This document shows, piece by piece, positions 34,187-42,628 of a DNA stretch of 64,000 bases (positions are counted from its first letter, which is position 1; every line of letters begins with the position of its first letter). Location: positions 5,018,501-5,082,500 of the forward strand of contig NZ_CP152412.1 of NCBI RefSeq assembly GCF_038957035.1, given 5' to 3'. The notes below the pieces were generated by a model that saw nothing but the letters and a program-made list of their open reading frames with translations, was not told the DNA's origin and did not search any database. The DNA is from Bradyrhizobium sp. B097 (lineage in GTDB: Bacteria > Pseudomonadota > Alphaproteobacteria > Rhizobiales > Xanthobacteraceae). Made by a program: the position numbers and the translations under genes.

Positions 34187-34810
34187 TCAGGCGGCGCGGC
34201 CCCAGCCGGACATCTGCATTACCATTCGCCAATAGGCGCGGTTCATGTCGACGATCGCGCGCGCGGCCTCGACCGGCGTAACCGGTGCAGCGGCCGGCGC
34301 CGGTTCGCCCTGGTTCTGCTCGGTCAGGTCGATGCTGCCGGTGGACTCACCGTGACGGAAGGTCAGCTGCGCACCGAACTTGGTGGCGAGCGCACGCATC
34401 GCATCGTTCTGCGCGCCCGTGGTGATGCGCAGGCTGCCGTAGCCCTTGGCATGCGCCTCGGCGATCAGCTTGCGGAACAGGGTGCTGCCGACGCCCTTGC
34501 GCCGCACCGACCGCTCCACACTGAAGGCGATTTCCGGCTGCGCATCCGGTGACTGCTCCGGCGGATGCAGCTCGGCCGCGCCGCGGACCACGCCATCCTC
34601 GAAATAGGCGATGATGACCGTGCCGTCGTTGGCGCAACGCTCGGCATAGCGGCGGATGAAACTGTCGTCGATGAAGCCATGAAAACGATCGTGGCGGCTG
34701 GTACGGTCCAGTCGCAACAGGTGATCGCGCAGCAGAGGAAGCTCCTCCTGCTGGCTCAACGTCCGGACGGTGCCCTTGGCGGACGTCGGACGGATAGAAT
34801 CATAGTTCAT
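34187..34810 (-). CDS. GNAT family N-acetyltransferase
   Basis: A 207-residue acetyltransferase. The acetyl-CoA binding region is the VRRKGVGSTLFRKLIAEA stretch (R/Q-x-x-G-x-G/A motif), preceded by beta strands with IAYFEDGVVRGAAEL and EIAFSVERS. The C-terminal portion has an Ala/Pro-rich linker and a helix, an extension beyond the standard domain. Start follows AGAGGAGTT. Acetyl acceptor is unknown. Both ends of the GNAT fold are intact. Confidence 0.9.
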   Translation of the reverse strand: MNYDSIRPTSAKGTVRTLSQQEELPLLRDHLLRLDRTSRHDRFHGFIDDSFIRRYAERCANDGTVIIAYFEDGVVRGAAELHPPEQSPDAQPEIAFSVERSVRRKGVGSTLFRKLIAEAHAKGYGSLRITTGAQNDAMRALATKFGAQLTFRHGESTGSIDLTEQNQGEPAPAAAPVTPVEAARAIVDMNRAYWRMVMQMSGWGRAA

Positions 34811-34916
34811 TTCATAACTCCTCTTGGTAGCCCTCGAGGAGGCGTCGAGTCCCTAGCATCCCTATATTGTGCATCGCAGCATATAATTCAAGTGTCTAGA
34901 TTCATTTAAGTAAACA

Positions 34917-34942
34917 ATGATGTGATCGACAAATCACATCAT
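34917..34942 (-). terminator. Probable terminator after thioesterase gene
   Basis: On the minus strand a 10-bp stem (ATGATGTGAT with ATCACATCAT, 6-nt loop) is followed by TTGTTTACTT. It lies just past the stop codon of the thioesterase at 34950. The U-run is imperfect. Confidence 0.65.
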
Positions 34943-34949
34943 CGCCTCA

Positions 34950-35348
34950 TCATAATACCAATTGCGTTTGCGTAACCACAGCGACCAGCTTGCCGTCCTC
35001 GGTCTCCAGCCTGGTCTGCCATACCTGGGTCCGCCGGCCCCGGTGAACAGGTGTCGCCGTCGCGATCACGGTGGTCCCCTCCTTGGCGCCACCGATGAAA
35101 TTGGTCTTGCTCTCCAGCGTCGTGGTGCCCTTGGCGTCCTCAGGCAGGTTGATCACGGTGGCGGCGGCGCCGACGGAGTCGGCGAAGGCCATCACCGCAC
35201 CGCCGTGGATGGTGTTGCGGAGGGTGCAGAGGTCCGGCCGCACCAGCATTTTCGCAACAACCCGATCCTGGCCCGCCTCGGTGAAGGTGACGCCCTTCAG
35301 TTCCGCAAACGGCATCTTCATCGATTGGATCTTTTCGAGCGGCGTCAT
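34950..35348 (-). CDS. PaaI-type hotdog thioesterase
   Basis: A 132-residue hotdog-fold thioesterase. The family signature THGGAVMAFADSVGAAAT (here IHGGAVMAFADSV) and ESKTNFIGGAKEGT are present. It would hydrolyse acyl- or phenylacetyl-CoA-type thioesters in the cytoplasm as a tetramer. The start at 35348 has GGAGAAAC close upstream; GTG at 35351 is an alternative. Substrate not predictable. It is followed by a probable terminator. Confidence 0.9.
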   Translation of the reverse strand: MTPLEKIQSMKMPFAELKGVTFTEAGQDRVVAKMLVRPDLCTLRNTIHGGAVMAFADSVGAAATVINLPEDAKGTTTLESKTNFIGGAKEGTTVIATATPVHRGRRTQVWQTRLETEDGKLVAVVTQTQLVL

Positions 35349-35371
35349 CACGTTTCTCCGGTTTTTCTGGC

Positions 35372-35459
35372 GTCATACGCGGGCTTGACCCGCGTATCCA
35401 TCGTCCTCGCGAGAAGCTTCCTCTGCATGATGGATTGCCGGGTCAAGCCCGGCAATGAC
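35372..35459. repeat. Dispersed inverted repeat, GTCAT-GGCTTGACCCG type
   Basis: Arms GTCATACGCGGGCTTGACCC and complementary GGGTCAAGCCCGGCAATGAC flank a 25-30 base centre, with mirrored ATCCATC/GATGGAT inside. It lies between the thioesterase gene start and the binding protein gene, so it may overlap their promoters. Confidence 0.85.
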
Positions 35460-35530
35460 GTGCGAGGTAATGGAACGGATGACGTCATGGCCGCCGTGAC
35501 AATCCTTGGCGAGTCTGCATACCGTCCGCG

Positions 35531-36316
35531 ATGCGTGACTTCCCTCCCCGCCGGATCGTCTGCCTGACCGAAGAGACGGTCGAGACGCTGTATCTGCTCG
35601 GCGAGCAGGACCGCATCGTCGGCGTCTCCGGCTATGCGGTACGGCCACCGCGGGTCCGCCGCGAGAAGCCGCGGGTGTCGGCGTTCATCTCCGCCGACAT
35701 CCCAAAGATCCTGGCACTCGATCCCGATCTGGTGCTCGCCTTCTCCGATCTGCAGGCCGACATCGTCACCGATCTCGTGCGTGCCGGCGTCGCCGTCCAT
35801 GTCTTCAACCAGCGCGACGTCGCCGGGATCCTTGCGATGATCCGCACTTTGGGCGCGATGGTCGGCGCCGCCGAGCGCGCCGGGCAACTCGCCCAAGGGC
35901 TCGAACAACGGCTGGCCGCAATCGCGGCAACGCCGCGTCCGGCGCCGCGGCCAAAGGTCTATTTCGAGGAATGGGACGATCCGCTGATCAGCGGCATCGG
36001 CTGGGTGTCCGAACTGATCGAGATCGCCGGCGGCGGGGACGCGCTGCCGCATCTGCGGGCGCACAAGGCCGCCAAGGACCGCATCGTCACGCCCGACGCC
36101 GTGCGCGCTGCGATGCCCGACGTCATCCTGGCCTCCTGGTGCGGCAAGAAAGTCGTGCCCGACCGCATCCGCAAGCGGGAGAGATGGAGCGACATCCCGG
36201 CCGTGCGCAACGACCGGATCGTCGAGATCAAGTCACCGATCATCCTGCAACCCGGCCCCGCCGCATTGACCGATGGGCTCGATGCGATCGTCAAGGCGTT
36301 GTGGCCGGAGCGCTGA
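35531..36316 (+). CDS. BtuF-like binding protein without signal peptide
   Basis: A 261-residue class III binding-fold protein, resembling vitamin B12 or iron-siderophore binding proteins (RRIVCLTEETVETLYLLGEQDRIVGVSGYA start, DIPKILALDPDLVLAFSDL centre). The long central helix linking the two lobes is present. It has no signal peptide, and no permease or ATPase gene is nearby. Known relatives of this type without signal include cobalamin-related proteins. Ligand unknown. Overlapping promoter with the repeat element upstream. Confidence 0.85.
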   Translation: MRDFPPRRIVCLTEETVETLYLLGEQDRIVGVSGYAVRPPRVRREKPRVSAFISADIPKILALDPDLVLAFSDLQADIVTDLVRAGVAVHVFNQRDVAGILAMIRTLGAMVGAAERAGQLAQGLEQRLAAIAATPRPAPRPKVYFEEWDDPLISGIGWVSELIEIAGGGDALPHLRAHKAAKDRIVTPDAVRAAMPDVILASWCGKKVVPDRIRKRERWSDIPAVRNDRIVEIKSPIILQPGPAALTDGLDAIVKALWPER

Positions 36317-36325
36317 ATCTGCCAA

Positions 36326-36447
36326 CGTCGTCCTGGCGAAAGCCAGGACCCATAACCACAAATCTTGCTTGTTGTGCAACGCTGCGAGGACGAGTCTCAT
36401 CACAACATAGGCCGCGGAGTATAGGTCCCGGCTTTCGCCGGGACGAC
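36326..36447. repeat. Dispersed inverted repeat, GTCGTCC-GGCTTTCGCC type
   Basis: Arms GTCGTCCTGGCGAAAGCCAG and GGCTTTCGCCGGGACGAC are inverted with a variable centre of about 75 bases. It lies between convergent genes and could form a long hairpin. Confidence 0.8.
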
Positions 36448-36505
36448 ACCGAATGTGGTGCGCAATCGCGCACGAGACCATTGCAATGACGTGAGCGCGA
36501 GCGCG

Positions 36506-37783
36506 CTACGCCTGCTCCACCCCACACCATTCCGCGATGAACAGCGCGGTAGCCTTGGTCGACTTCCGCAGCGAGTCCAGTTCGACATATTCGTTGAAGC
36601 CGTGCATCGCCGCGCCACTGGCGCCGAAGCAGAGGCTCGGGATGTCGTAGTTCAGGCCGTAGAACCGCGTGTCGGTCAGTGCGGTGAAGGCGCGGTCTTC
36701 CACCGCCCCGCCATAGACCGCCTGATGCGCCCTGGCGAAGGCGGCTTCGGGCGCCTCGGAGTTCACGAGCTCGTAGCCTTCCGACAGGAAGCCCGACCAT
36801 TCCACCTGCGGCGGATTGTTGGAGAGAAAGCGGTGGTCGCGCGCCGCCGCCGACACGCAGGCCAGAATTTCCTTCTGGCATTCGGCGATCGACCAGCCCG
36901 GCAGCACCGCGATGCGGCAGTCGACGTCGCACCAGGCCGGCACGCTGGAGGCCCAGTCGCCGCCCTTGATGATGCCCGGATTGAAGTTGATCGGATGATT
37001 GACGTCCTTGAAGTGGCGGTCGGCCTTGGCGCGCTCGTTCCAAGCGATCTCGAGCTTCTCCAGCGCATGCACCAGGTGATACGCCGCCATGATCGCGTTC
37101 GAGCCGGCGCCGGCCTCGAACACATGCACCGGGAAGCCACGCACCTTCAAGCGGAACCAGATCACGCCGACCTGCGAGCGGATCATCTTGCCGTTGGTCG
37201 GTTCCGGGATGAAGCAGGCATCGGCGCGATAGCCGCGCTGCAAGGTCGAGAGCGCGCCGACGCCGGTGCTCTCCTCCTCGATGACCGACTGGAAGTGAAT
37301 CCGCGCCGTCGGCTTCAGGCCGGCCTTCCTGATCGCATCCAGCGCATAGAGCGCGGCGATGGTGCCGGACTTCATGTCGCAGGCGCCGCGGCCGTACATC
37401 CTGCCGTCCTTGATGACCGGCGAGAACGGCGGCGTCTCCCACATCTCGAGCGGACCGGTCGGCACCACGTCGCAGTGGCCCTGCAGGATCAGCGATTTGC
37501 CGGCATTGGTGGCCGGGCGATAGGTGCCGACCACTGTGCGCGCCTTGGAGAAATCATGTTCGATCGGGCCGAAGCCGCGCAAATCCTTCAACTCGTCGAG
37601 ATTGATGTGCCAGTCGTCGACCTCATAGCCGCGCTCGCGCAGGAGATCGCCGATCATGTCCTGGCACGGCCCCTCGGCGCCGCGGGTCGAGGGGATCGCG
37701 ACAAAGGCCTGCGTCGTCGCAAGCTGCGCATCGAATCCCTCGTCAACGGCAGCAAGGATTCGTTGTTGCGTCTCGGCAGTCAT
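36506..37783 (-). CDS. ArgE/DapE family deacylase
   Basis: M20 metallopeptidase-like deacylase of 425 residues. It has the metal motif LILQGHCDVVP near 97-107, with GRGACDMKSG (bridging Asp) and a Glu-Glu pair (VIEEESTG) for catalysis. A lid domain lies between about 205 and 320. It would remove an acyl group from an N-acyl amino acid such as acetylornithine or succinyl-diaminopimelate, but the exact substrate cannot be given. Near full length for the family. The next gene on the same strand is 55 bases upstream of it (37839), with no sign of coupling. Confidence 0.9.
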   Translation of the reverse strand: MTAETQQRILAAVDEGFDAQLATTQAFVAIPSTRGAEGPCQDMIGDLLRERGYEVDDWHINLDELKDLRGFGPIEHDFSKARTVVGTYRPATNAGKSLILQGHCDVVPTGPLEMWETPPFSPVIKDGRMYGRGACDMKSGTIAALYALDAIRKAGLKPTARIHFQSVIEEESTGVGALSTLQRGYRADACFIPEPTNGKMIRSQVGVIWFRLKVRGFPVHVFEAGAGSNAIMAAYHLVHALEKLEIAWNERAKADRHFKDVNHPINFNPGIIKGGDWASSVPAWCDVDCRIAVLPGWSIAECQKEILACVSAAARDHRFLSNNPPQVEWSGFLSEGYELVNSEAPEAAFARAHQAVYGGAVEDRAFTALTDTRFYGLNYDIPSLCFGASGAAMHGFNEYVELDSLRKSTKATALFIAEWCGVEQA

Positions 37784-37838
37784 TCGGCAGCTCCATGGGG
37801 GACATCAGAAAAGGCGGGAGCCGCACCGTAACCCGATT

Positions 37839-38564
37839 TCACCCCTCCTTGTATTGCGCAAAATAGGCATCCCGCAATGCATCTTCGAGCAGACGGCCTT
37901 CCGAATAGCCATCGAGCGTCGCAGGCCGCGTCACGCCGTCGAGCAGCCGCGGACAGGGCTCGGGCGCGCCGAGCACGGTGCGCACCGGAATACGCTCGGC
38001 ATAGATCGGCAACTCGTAATCCTCATCGTCATCGGCGACGCCCTTGGCGCGCACCTTTGCCGAGGCCTCCTCGATCTCCATCGCGATGAACGAGGTCGCC
38101 TTGATCTCCTGCCTGTTGCTGGCGCGCAAGCTTGCAGTGCGCTCGGGAAAGAAGCGATCGACCATCGCAACGATCGCGCGCTCCTTCTCTTCCGGGTCGG
38201 TCACGAGATAGGCCGAGCCGAATGCCATCACCGCGCGATAGTCGGCCGAATGATTGAAGCCGCAGCGCGCCAGCACCAGGCTGTCGAGATGGGCGACCGT
38301 CAGGCACACCCGCTGCCCTTCCGACTGGTTCTCCAGCATCCGGCTCGCGCTCGAGCCGTGCCAATAGAGCCTGGTGCCCTCGCGCCAGAAGAAGGTCGGC
38401 GTGCAATAGGGCTGTCCGTCGATCACGTAGGAGACGTGGCACAACATCGAGGCGTCCAGGATCTTGTGCACGGTGGCGTGGTCGTAGAAGCCGCGGTCAT
38501 GGCGGCGCTTGACCCGGTTGCGGGACGACATGGGGTAGGACGGAGTGGACGCGCCTTCGGTCAC
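37839..38564 (-). CDS. Pyridoxamine 5-phosphate oxidase family protein
   Basis: A 241-residue flavin-binding protein of the PNPOx split-barrel fold (HDRGFYDHATVHKILDASML start region, GQPYCTPTFFWREGTRLYWHG, LVLARCGFNHSADYRAVMAFG). The start is GTG at 38564, with AAAGG seven bases upstream; an ATG at 38531 is possible but has no site. It is divergent from a MocR-type regulator with 73 bases between them. That pairing is typical of regulators that control a PNPOx-like gene in vitamin B6 related metabolism. Confidence 0.87.
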   Translation of the reverse strand: MTEGASTPSYPMSSRNRVKRRHDRGFYDHATVHKILDASMLCHVSYVIDGQPYCTPTFFWREGTRLYWHGSSASRMLENQSEGQRVCLTVAHLDSLVLARCGFNHSADYRAVMAFGSAYLVTDPEEKERAIVAMVDRFFPERTASLRASNRQEIKATSFIAMEIEEASAKVRAKGVADDDEDYELPIYAERIPVRTVLGAPEPCPRLLDGVTRPATLDGYSEGRLLEDALRDAYFAQYKEG

Positions 38565-38581
38565 GGCAGTGCCTTTCGAAA

Positions 38582-38598
38582 TCTGGAATCTGTCCAGA
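38582..38598. promoter_or_regulatory. Candidate operator of MocR-type regulator
   Basis: Perfect inverted repeat TCTGGA-ATCTG-TCCAGA in the 73-base divergent region between the PNPOx-like gene and the MocR regulator. MocR regulators usually bind such intergenic sites, often direct or inverted repeats. Function is inferred from position and symmetry. Confidence 0.5.
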
Positions 38599-38637
38599 GT
38601 TGTAGCGGTCCATTTGGTCTGCGATAGTGCCAATTCC

Positions 38638-40152
38638 ATGCGAAAAATTCCGACCAATTCTCGCAAGCCCGCGGCGCGCAAGCCGGAGCTGCCGCTCGAC
38701 CTCACCGGCCCGCACGTGACCCCCGGCGCTGCCTCGCAGCAGCGGCTCTATCAGGCGCTGTGCCACACCATCGTCGGCGGCCTCGTCAAGCCGGGCGAGC
38801 CGCTGCCGCCGTCGCGCGCGCTGGCCAAACAGACCGGCTTCCGCCGCAACGCTATCACCACGGCCTATGAGCGGCTGATCGCCGACGGCTTTGCGGTGGC
38901 AACAACCGGCTCCGGCACCTTCGTCGCCGCGCGCATCCCGGCTCAGGCCACAGCGCCGCGACGGGCGAAGATCGAGATCGAGCCGCCGCAGCACAATGCG
39001 TTGTCGCTCGGCTGCACCCATATCGATGAGCGTGCGCTGCAGCGCTTCCGCGCCTTTGCCGGCCGCAGGCTGCGCGCCTTCGGCTCCGAGCATCTGCATT
39101 ACGGCGATCCCCGCGGCAGCAGCGAGTTGCGTGCCGCGATCTCAGACCATCTGCTGTCGGCGCGCGGGCTGCGCTGCGATCCCGACCAGATCATGCTGGC
39201 CTCGGGCACGCTGCATGCGCTGCGTATCGTGTTAGGGGCGATCCTCAAGCCCGGCGACCAGGTCTGGTGCGAGGACCCGGGCTATCCGGCGGCGCGGCGC
39301 GCGATCGAGCATTGCGGCTATCGCCCGGTGTCGGTGCCGGTCGATGGCTCCGGCATGCGCATCGACAGGGGACGCGTATCCGCTCCCGCGGCGCGCGCCG
39401 CCTATGTCACGCCGTCGCACCAGTTTCCGCTCGGCGTGCAGATGGCGATGCCGCGCCGGCTCGAGCTGCTCGACTGGGCCAGGGACGCCGGCGCCTTCGT
39501 GTTCGAAGACGATTACGACAGCGAGTTCCGCTATGACGGCGCGCCGCTGCTGTCGCTCGCCGGCATCGATCATCTGCGCCGCGTGATCTACATGGGCACG
39601 TTTGCGAAGACGCTGTTTCCGGGATTGCGGATCGGTTACTGCGCCCTGCCCGAAGCCTTGATCGGTCCGGTGACGGCGGCGCGCGCCGCGCTCGATCGTT
39701 TTCCCGGCACATTGATGGAAGGCGCGGTCGCCGACATGCTGAACTCCGGCGCCTTCGCCGCGAACTTGCGCAAGTCGCGCAAACTCTATCGCGAGGCACG
39801 CGACGTGCTGGCGTCGACACTCACTCGTGCATCCGAGGGCGAGCTCACGGTTCCCGTGCCGTCGCAAGGCCTGCACCTCGTGGCGCGGCTCGATCCCGCG
39901 ACCGATCCGCTGGTTGCCGCGCAGGCCAAGGCGGCTGCCGGCGTCGGCGGCTGGCTGCTCGCCGAGACGTATCATCGTGCACGCCCACTACCCGGCTTCG
40001 TGCTGGGATTTTCCGGTCATCCGGTTCCGCAACTTGTCGCGTCGGCGGAACAATTGGCGAAGACAACGATGGCTGCCCTGCGCGCGACGCGCAAGATATC
40101 GGTGAAGCCATCCGCCAGGCCGCAGCGCTCTAGGAGAATCGCAACCACCTGA
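38638..40152 (+). CDS. MocR/PdxR-type regulator (GntR HTH fused to aminotransferase domain)
   Basis: A 504-residue chimeric regulator. The N-terminal winged helix-turn-helix spans about 30-105 (RLYQALCHTIVGGLVKPGEP, LPPSRALAKQTG). The C-terminal class I aminotransferase-like domain (about 130-480) has the PLP lysine in GTFAKTLFPGLRIGY and an Asp in EDDYDSEFRYDG. It should bind PLP or a related ligand and control the divergent PNPOx-like gene and its own promoter. The ATG at 38638 lacks a strong ribosome binding site. Followed by a stem-loop rich repeat. Confidence 0.93.
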   Translation: MRKIPTNSRKPAARKPELPLDLTGPHVTPGAASQQRLYQALCHTIVGGLVKPGEPLPPSRALAKQTGFRRNAITTAYERLIADGFAVATTGSGTFVAARIPAQATAPRRAKIEIEPPQHNALSLGCTHIDERALQRFRAFAGRRLRAFGSEHLHYGDPRGSSELRAAISDHLLSARGLRCDPDQIMLASGTLHALRIVLGAILKPGDQVWCEDPGYPAARRAIEHCGYRPVSVPVDGSGMRIDRGRVSAPAARAAYVTPSHQFPLGVQMAMPRRLELLDWARDAGAFVFEDDYDSEFRYDGAPLLSLAGIDHLRRVIYMGTFAKTLFPGLRIGYCALPEALIGPVTAARAALDRFPGTLMEGAVADMLNSGAFAANLRKSRKLYREARDVLASTLTRASEGELTVPVPSQGLHLVARLDPATDPLVAAQAKAAAGVGGWLLAETYHRARPLPGFVLGFSGHPVPQLVASAEQLAKTTMAALRATRKISVKPSARPQRSRRIATT

Positions 40153-40184
40153 CTAAGGTCGCCCGCGTTCAGTCAGAGTCTTTT

Positions 40185-40276
40185 CCGTTCCGATGGAATC
40201 GGAACGGGGCTCTGGATTCTCATTTTGACGCGTTTTCTTCACGCGAAGCGGTATCCACTTCGCTCGAAAACGCTTT
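40185..40276. repeat. Composite dispersed repeat with CCGTTCCGAT stem-loop
   Basis: Two parts. First a perfect hairpin, CCGTTCCGAT-GGA-ATCGGAACGG (40185-40207). Second an inverted copy of the GCGTTTTC-type element (40224-40276: GACGCGTTTTCTTCACGCG ... CGCTCGAAAACGC). It follows the MocR gene. The hairpin may stop transcription weakly, as T is sparse after it. Confidence 0.85.
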
Positions 40277-40299
40277 GTGTCCGCCTACGGAGATACCGG

Positions 40300-40449
40300 A
40301 TGCCCAATCGCAACGTCCTGTATCTCGTGATCGGCGCGCTGGTCGTGATCGCAGGGATGCTCGGCTACAATCTGTATCAGGCAAAGAAGCAGCCTGAAGG
40401 CCTGCAGATCAATGTCGGCCCTGACGGGGTCAAGATCCAGAACAAGTGA
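40300..40449 (+). CDS. Small single-pass membrane protein
   Basis: A 49-residue protein (MPNRNVLYLVIGALVVIAGM, then LGYNLYQAKKQPEG). One transmembrane helix at about 6-24 is followed by a short hydrophilic tail rich in G, V and Q. The ATG follows GGAGAT. Function unknown; conserved small membrane proteins of this type are common in rhizobia. It is followed closely by the next gene (stop overlapping a GTG), suggesting co-transcription. Confidence 0.78.
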   Translation: MPNRNVLYLVIGALVVIAGMLGYNLYQAKKQPEGLQINVGPDGVKIQNK

Positions 40450-40460
40450 AGGAGGCTGCG

Positions 40461-40703
40461 ATGCCGCGCATTGGATTGGTCGCGCTGCTTAGCGCCGCAG
40501 CACTTGTCGCGATTATTGATTACGCCTCTGCACAGACCGTCATGCGCGAGGCTGACGTCGTCGACCTCCGGGTCGGTCAGCGCGTCCTGGTCGATGATGG
40601 CTCCTGCCCGGCCGGGCAGATCAAGCAGGTGATCGGCGCCAAGCTGAGCCAGAACGGCGTGGTGCGGACCCAAAGCTGCGTGCCGCGCCTCGCCAAAAAG
40701 TAA
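40461..40703 (+). CDS. Small secreted protein of unknown function
   Basis: An 80-residue protein with a signal peptide (MPRIGLVALLSAAALVAIIDYASAQ). The mature part has the pattern DVVDLRVGQRVLVDDGSCPAG and a late Cys (RTQSCVPRL), probably one disulphide. AAGGAGG stands seven bases before the ATG; GTG at 40446 overlapping the upstream stop is less likely. The name of the family is not certain, but the pattern recurs in rhizobial secreted proteins. Confidence 0.8.
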   Translation: MPRIGLVALLSAAALVAIIDYASAQTVMREADVVDLRVGQRVLVDDGSCPAGQIKQVIGAKLSQNGVVRTQSCVPRLAKK

Positions 40704-40758
40704 AGCGCCCCGCTTCCGCGAGGCGCCTCGTCCATCATTGCATTCGGCAATGCGCCGC

Positions 40759-41154
40759 TCAGTTCGAGATCGGCTCGAACATGCATTGCAGCGTCGGCTT
40801 GGCGATCTTGGTGAAGGTCGGGCCAATCTCGTTTTGCTTGGACGGCGGCACCCAATCGGTCTCGATGGTCGGCACGCCGGTCTCGCTGATGCCACGCAGC
40901 AGCGCCTGGCGCAGATCGGGATCGTCCACCGTCGCGGCAGCATGGTCGTGCAGGCAACCGCATACCGCCTCGGGATGCGCCCAGCGCCCGAGCATATGCG
41001 GCGCGCACTGGCGCACGAACTCGTCGCGCGGTTCAGGCACCCGGTACAGCGACCGGATCTGTATCGAGTCGAGCGGAAGTTGGGATTGGGCCTGCGCGGA
41101 ACCTACGAGGGCGAGCGATGCCAGGATCGCGGCGGAACAGATACGGAGCAACAT
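40759..41154 (-). CDS. Secreted protein of unknown function
   Basis: A 131-residue protein with a signal peptide (MLLRICSAAILASLALVGSAQAQ). The mature part contains four cysteines (VRQCAPHM, AVCGCLHD, LQCMFEP), probably structural disulphides. No known domain is recognised. Expected in the periplasm. It is convergent with the 80-residue protein gene. Confidence 0.75.
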   Translation of the reverse strand: MLLRICSAAILASLALVGSAQAQSQLPLDSIQIRSLYRVPEPRDEFVRQCAPHMLGRWAHPEAVCGCLHDHAAATVDDPDLRQALLRGISETGVPTIETDWVPPSKQNEIGPTFTKIAKPTLQCMFEPISN

Positions 41155-41193
41155 GGGGAGCCTTTACCGGCAGTTCTGTTTGTCGCGTCGCGC

Positions 41194-41352
41194 TCAGTTG
41201 GCCTGCGCCATCACCATCGGGGCCGAGGTGACCACCGGCGAGCCGTTGTAGGAGAAGGTGCCGATGCCGGGCAAACCATTGTCCGGGGTACCAGCCATCG
41301 ATGAACCGGCCATCACGAAGGCGAAGGCGAGGATCAGGCTCATGGTCCGCAT
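41194..41352 (-). CDS. Small secreted protein
   Basis: A 52-residue protein consisting almost only of a signal peptide (MRTMSLILAFAFVMAGSSMA) and about 32 mature residues (GTPDNGLPGIGTFSYNG...MVMAQAN). The ATG at 41352 follows CGGAGA. Function unknown. Similar tiny envelope peptides are common in this genus. Confidence 0.6.
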   Translation of the reverse strand: MRTMSLILAFAFVMAGSSMAGTPDNGLPGIGTFSYNGSPVVTSAPMVMAQAN

Positions 41353-41796
41353 TTGACAGTCTCCGTCATTCCGACTCGGCGCCGGGCGCCGTTGTTGACG
41401 GTTTGATAACGATCTGCCGTTTCGAGAGTTCTGCGGAACAAGCTGAAAATGGTTTCGTCGACCAGAGAATTGTTTCGTCGGCGGGCAGCCCACGAAACAT
41501 TGGACGGAAAACGCCAATGTTTTCAGTGCGCGCACGCCGCCCGTGAGCGTGTTCAACATTTCGCGCGTCGAGGGCCGCCCAGTGGCTGCACTCTGCCTGC
41601 GGATTATGCGTGCAAATTGAGCGGGCTACCGCGCTTTCTTAACTTTCCTCTGCTGAGACAGGAAGCAGCACAGCAAGGGCGGCGTGAACCGGCCGGCGGT
41701 TCCGCCGACTCATCTGGGCACGGTGCAACCATCTCCGCGGTGGCACGTTGTCGTGATTCCCGATCCAACGGTTGTTGTGATCCAATCCAACGAAGG
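41353..41796. other. Gap with no supported gene
   Basis: No coding region or RNA gene is recognised in this 444-base stretch. Chance frames here lack ribosome binding sites or family resemblance. It holds the promoters of the genes at its borders. Confidence 0.5.
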
Positions 41797-42024
41797 ATGT
41801 CAGTCGTGGGCAATGGCAACATGGGTGTTGGCAATCAATCCGCGGCCAGCAAATCCGGCCAGCAGCAACAGATGACGGCCGCGATGCCGCAGCAGGGCGC
41901 CTATGTGATGGGCGACAACGAGTGCGCGCAGCAAAAGCTGGTCCGCCTCGTCGGCTGCCACGACCCGAAGGTCAAGCCAGGCCTCAGCATCAGCGCGAAG
42001 CAGTTCGGGCAGACCAAACGCTAG
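41797..42024 (+). CDS. Small protein of unknown function
   Basis: A 75-residue, Gln/Gly/Ser-rich protein (MSVVGNGNMGVGNQSAASKS start) with two cysteines later (DNECAQQK and LVGCHDPKVKPGL). No signal peptide is clear. The AAGG site is right against the ATG, so GTG at 41806 or ATG at 41821 might be used. The coding assignment itself is moderate. Confidence 0.45.
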   Translation: MSVVGNGNMGVGNQSAASKSGQQQQMTAAMPQQGAYVMGDNECAQQKLVRLVGCHDPKVKPGLSISAKQFGQTKR

Positions 42025-42067
42025 CTCGCCCGCCGCTTCAGCCGCCCCGGCCAAGCCCCTGCTCCCG

Positions 42068-42628
42068 CTACTGAATGAACTCACCGCACTTCTGCACGGC
42101 GGTGCTGTCGGCCGCGCCCCAAGGCATGATCGGCACCGACGACGTCGAGTTCTTCGGCGAGCCCTCGATCAGCTTGTCGGAATACACCATGTAGACCAGC
42201 ACGTTGCGCTTGGCGTCGCAGCCGCGCACGATCTGCATCCGCTTGAAGAACAGCGACCGCCGCTTGCTGAACATGTCGTCGCCCTGGCCGAGCTTGCTCT
42301 TGAAGCGGATCGGGCCGATCTGCCGGCAAGCCAGCGAGATATCGGAGACTTCCTCGGCAAGGCCAAGCCAGCCTTTGAAGCCGCCCTTCTCCGGCACCGT
42401 GAAGTGACAGGCGACGCCCTCGACCTCGGGGTCGTCGACGCCATAGGTCGCAAGCTTGTCGTTGGGGCTCACCCATTTGAACACCGTCGAGCGGCGAAAG
42501 ATCAGGTCCGGCTCGTCGGCCGCGGCCGCGGGAACTGGCTGCCCCAAAGCCAGCAACGTCAGCAGCGCCGCGCAGCCCCATCGAGACAACAATCGCACGT
42601 CACACATGCTCACATTTCTCGATGTCAT
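42068..42628 (-). CDS. creA: CreA family protein
   Basis: A 186-residue secreted protein with a signal sequence (RWGCAALLTLLALGQPVPAAA). The mature part contains TVFKWVSPNDKL, DDPEVEGVACHFTVPEKGGFKGWLGLAEE in pieces, and YSDKLIEGSPKNSTSSVPI, which are diagnostic of CreA. The function of CreA in E. coli is unknown although it lies in the cre locus; the protein is periplasmic. The ATG at 42628 has GCGGAGAC upstream; an ATG at 42607 is also possible. Confidence 0.92.
   Translation of the reverse strand: MTSRNVSMCDVRLLSRWGCAALLTLLALGQPVPAAAADEPDLIFRRSTVFKWVSPNDKLATYGVDDPEVEGVACHFTVPEKGGFKGWLGLAEEVSDISLACRQIGPIRFKSKLGQGDDMFSKRRSLFFKRMQIVRGCDAKRNVLVYMVYSDKLIEGSPKNSTSSVPIMPWGAADSTAVQKCGEFIQ

Noticed and set aside
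40153..40299. Simple terminator after the MocR gene
   Set aside because: The CCGTTCCGAT hairpin lacks a T-run, and it is part of a repeat element found elsewhere, so terminator activity is unproven.
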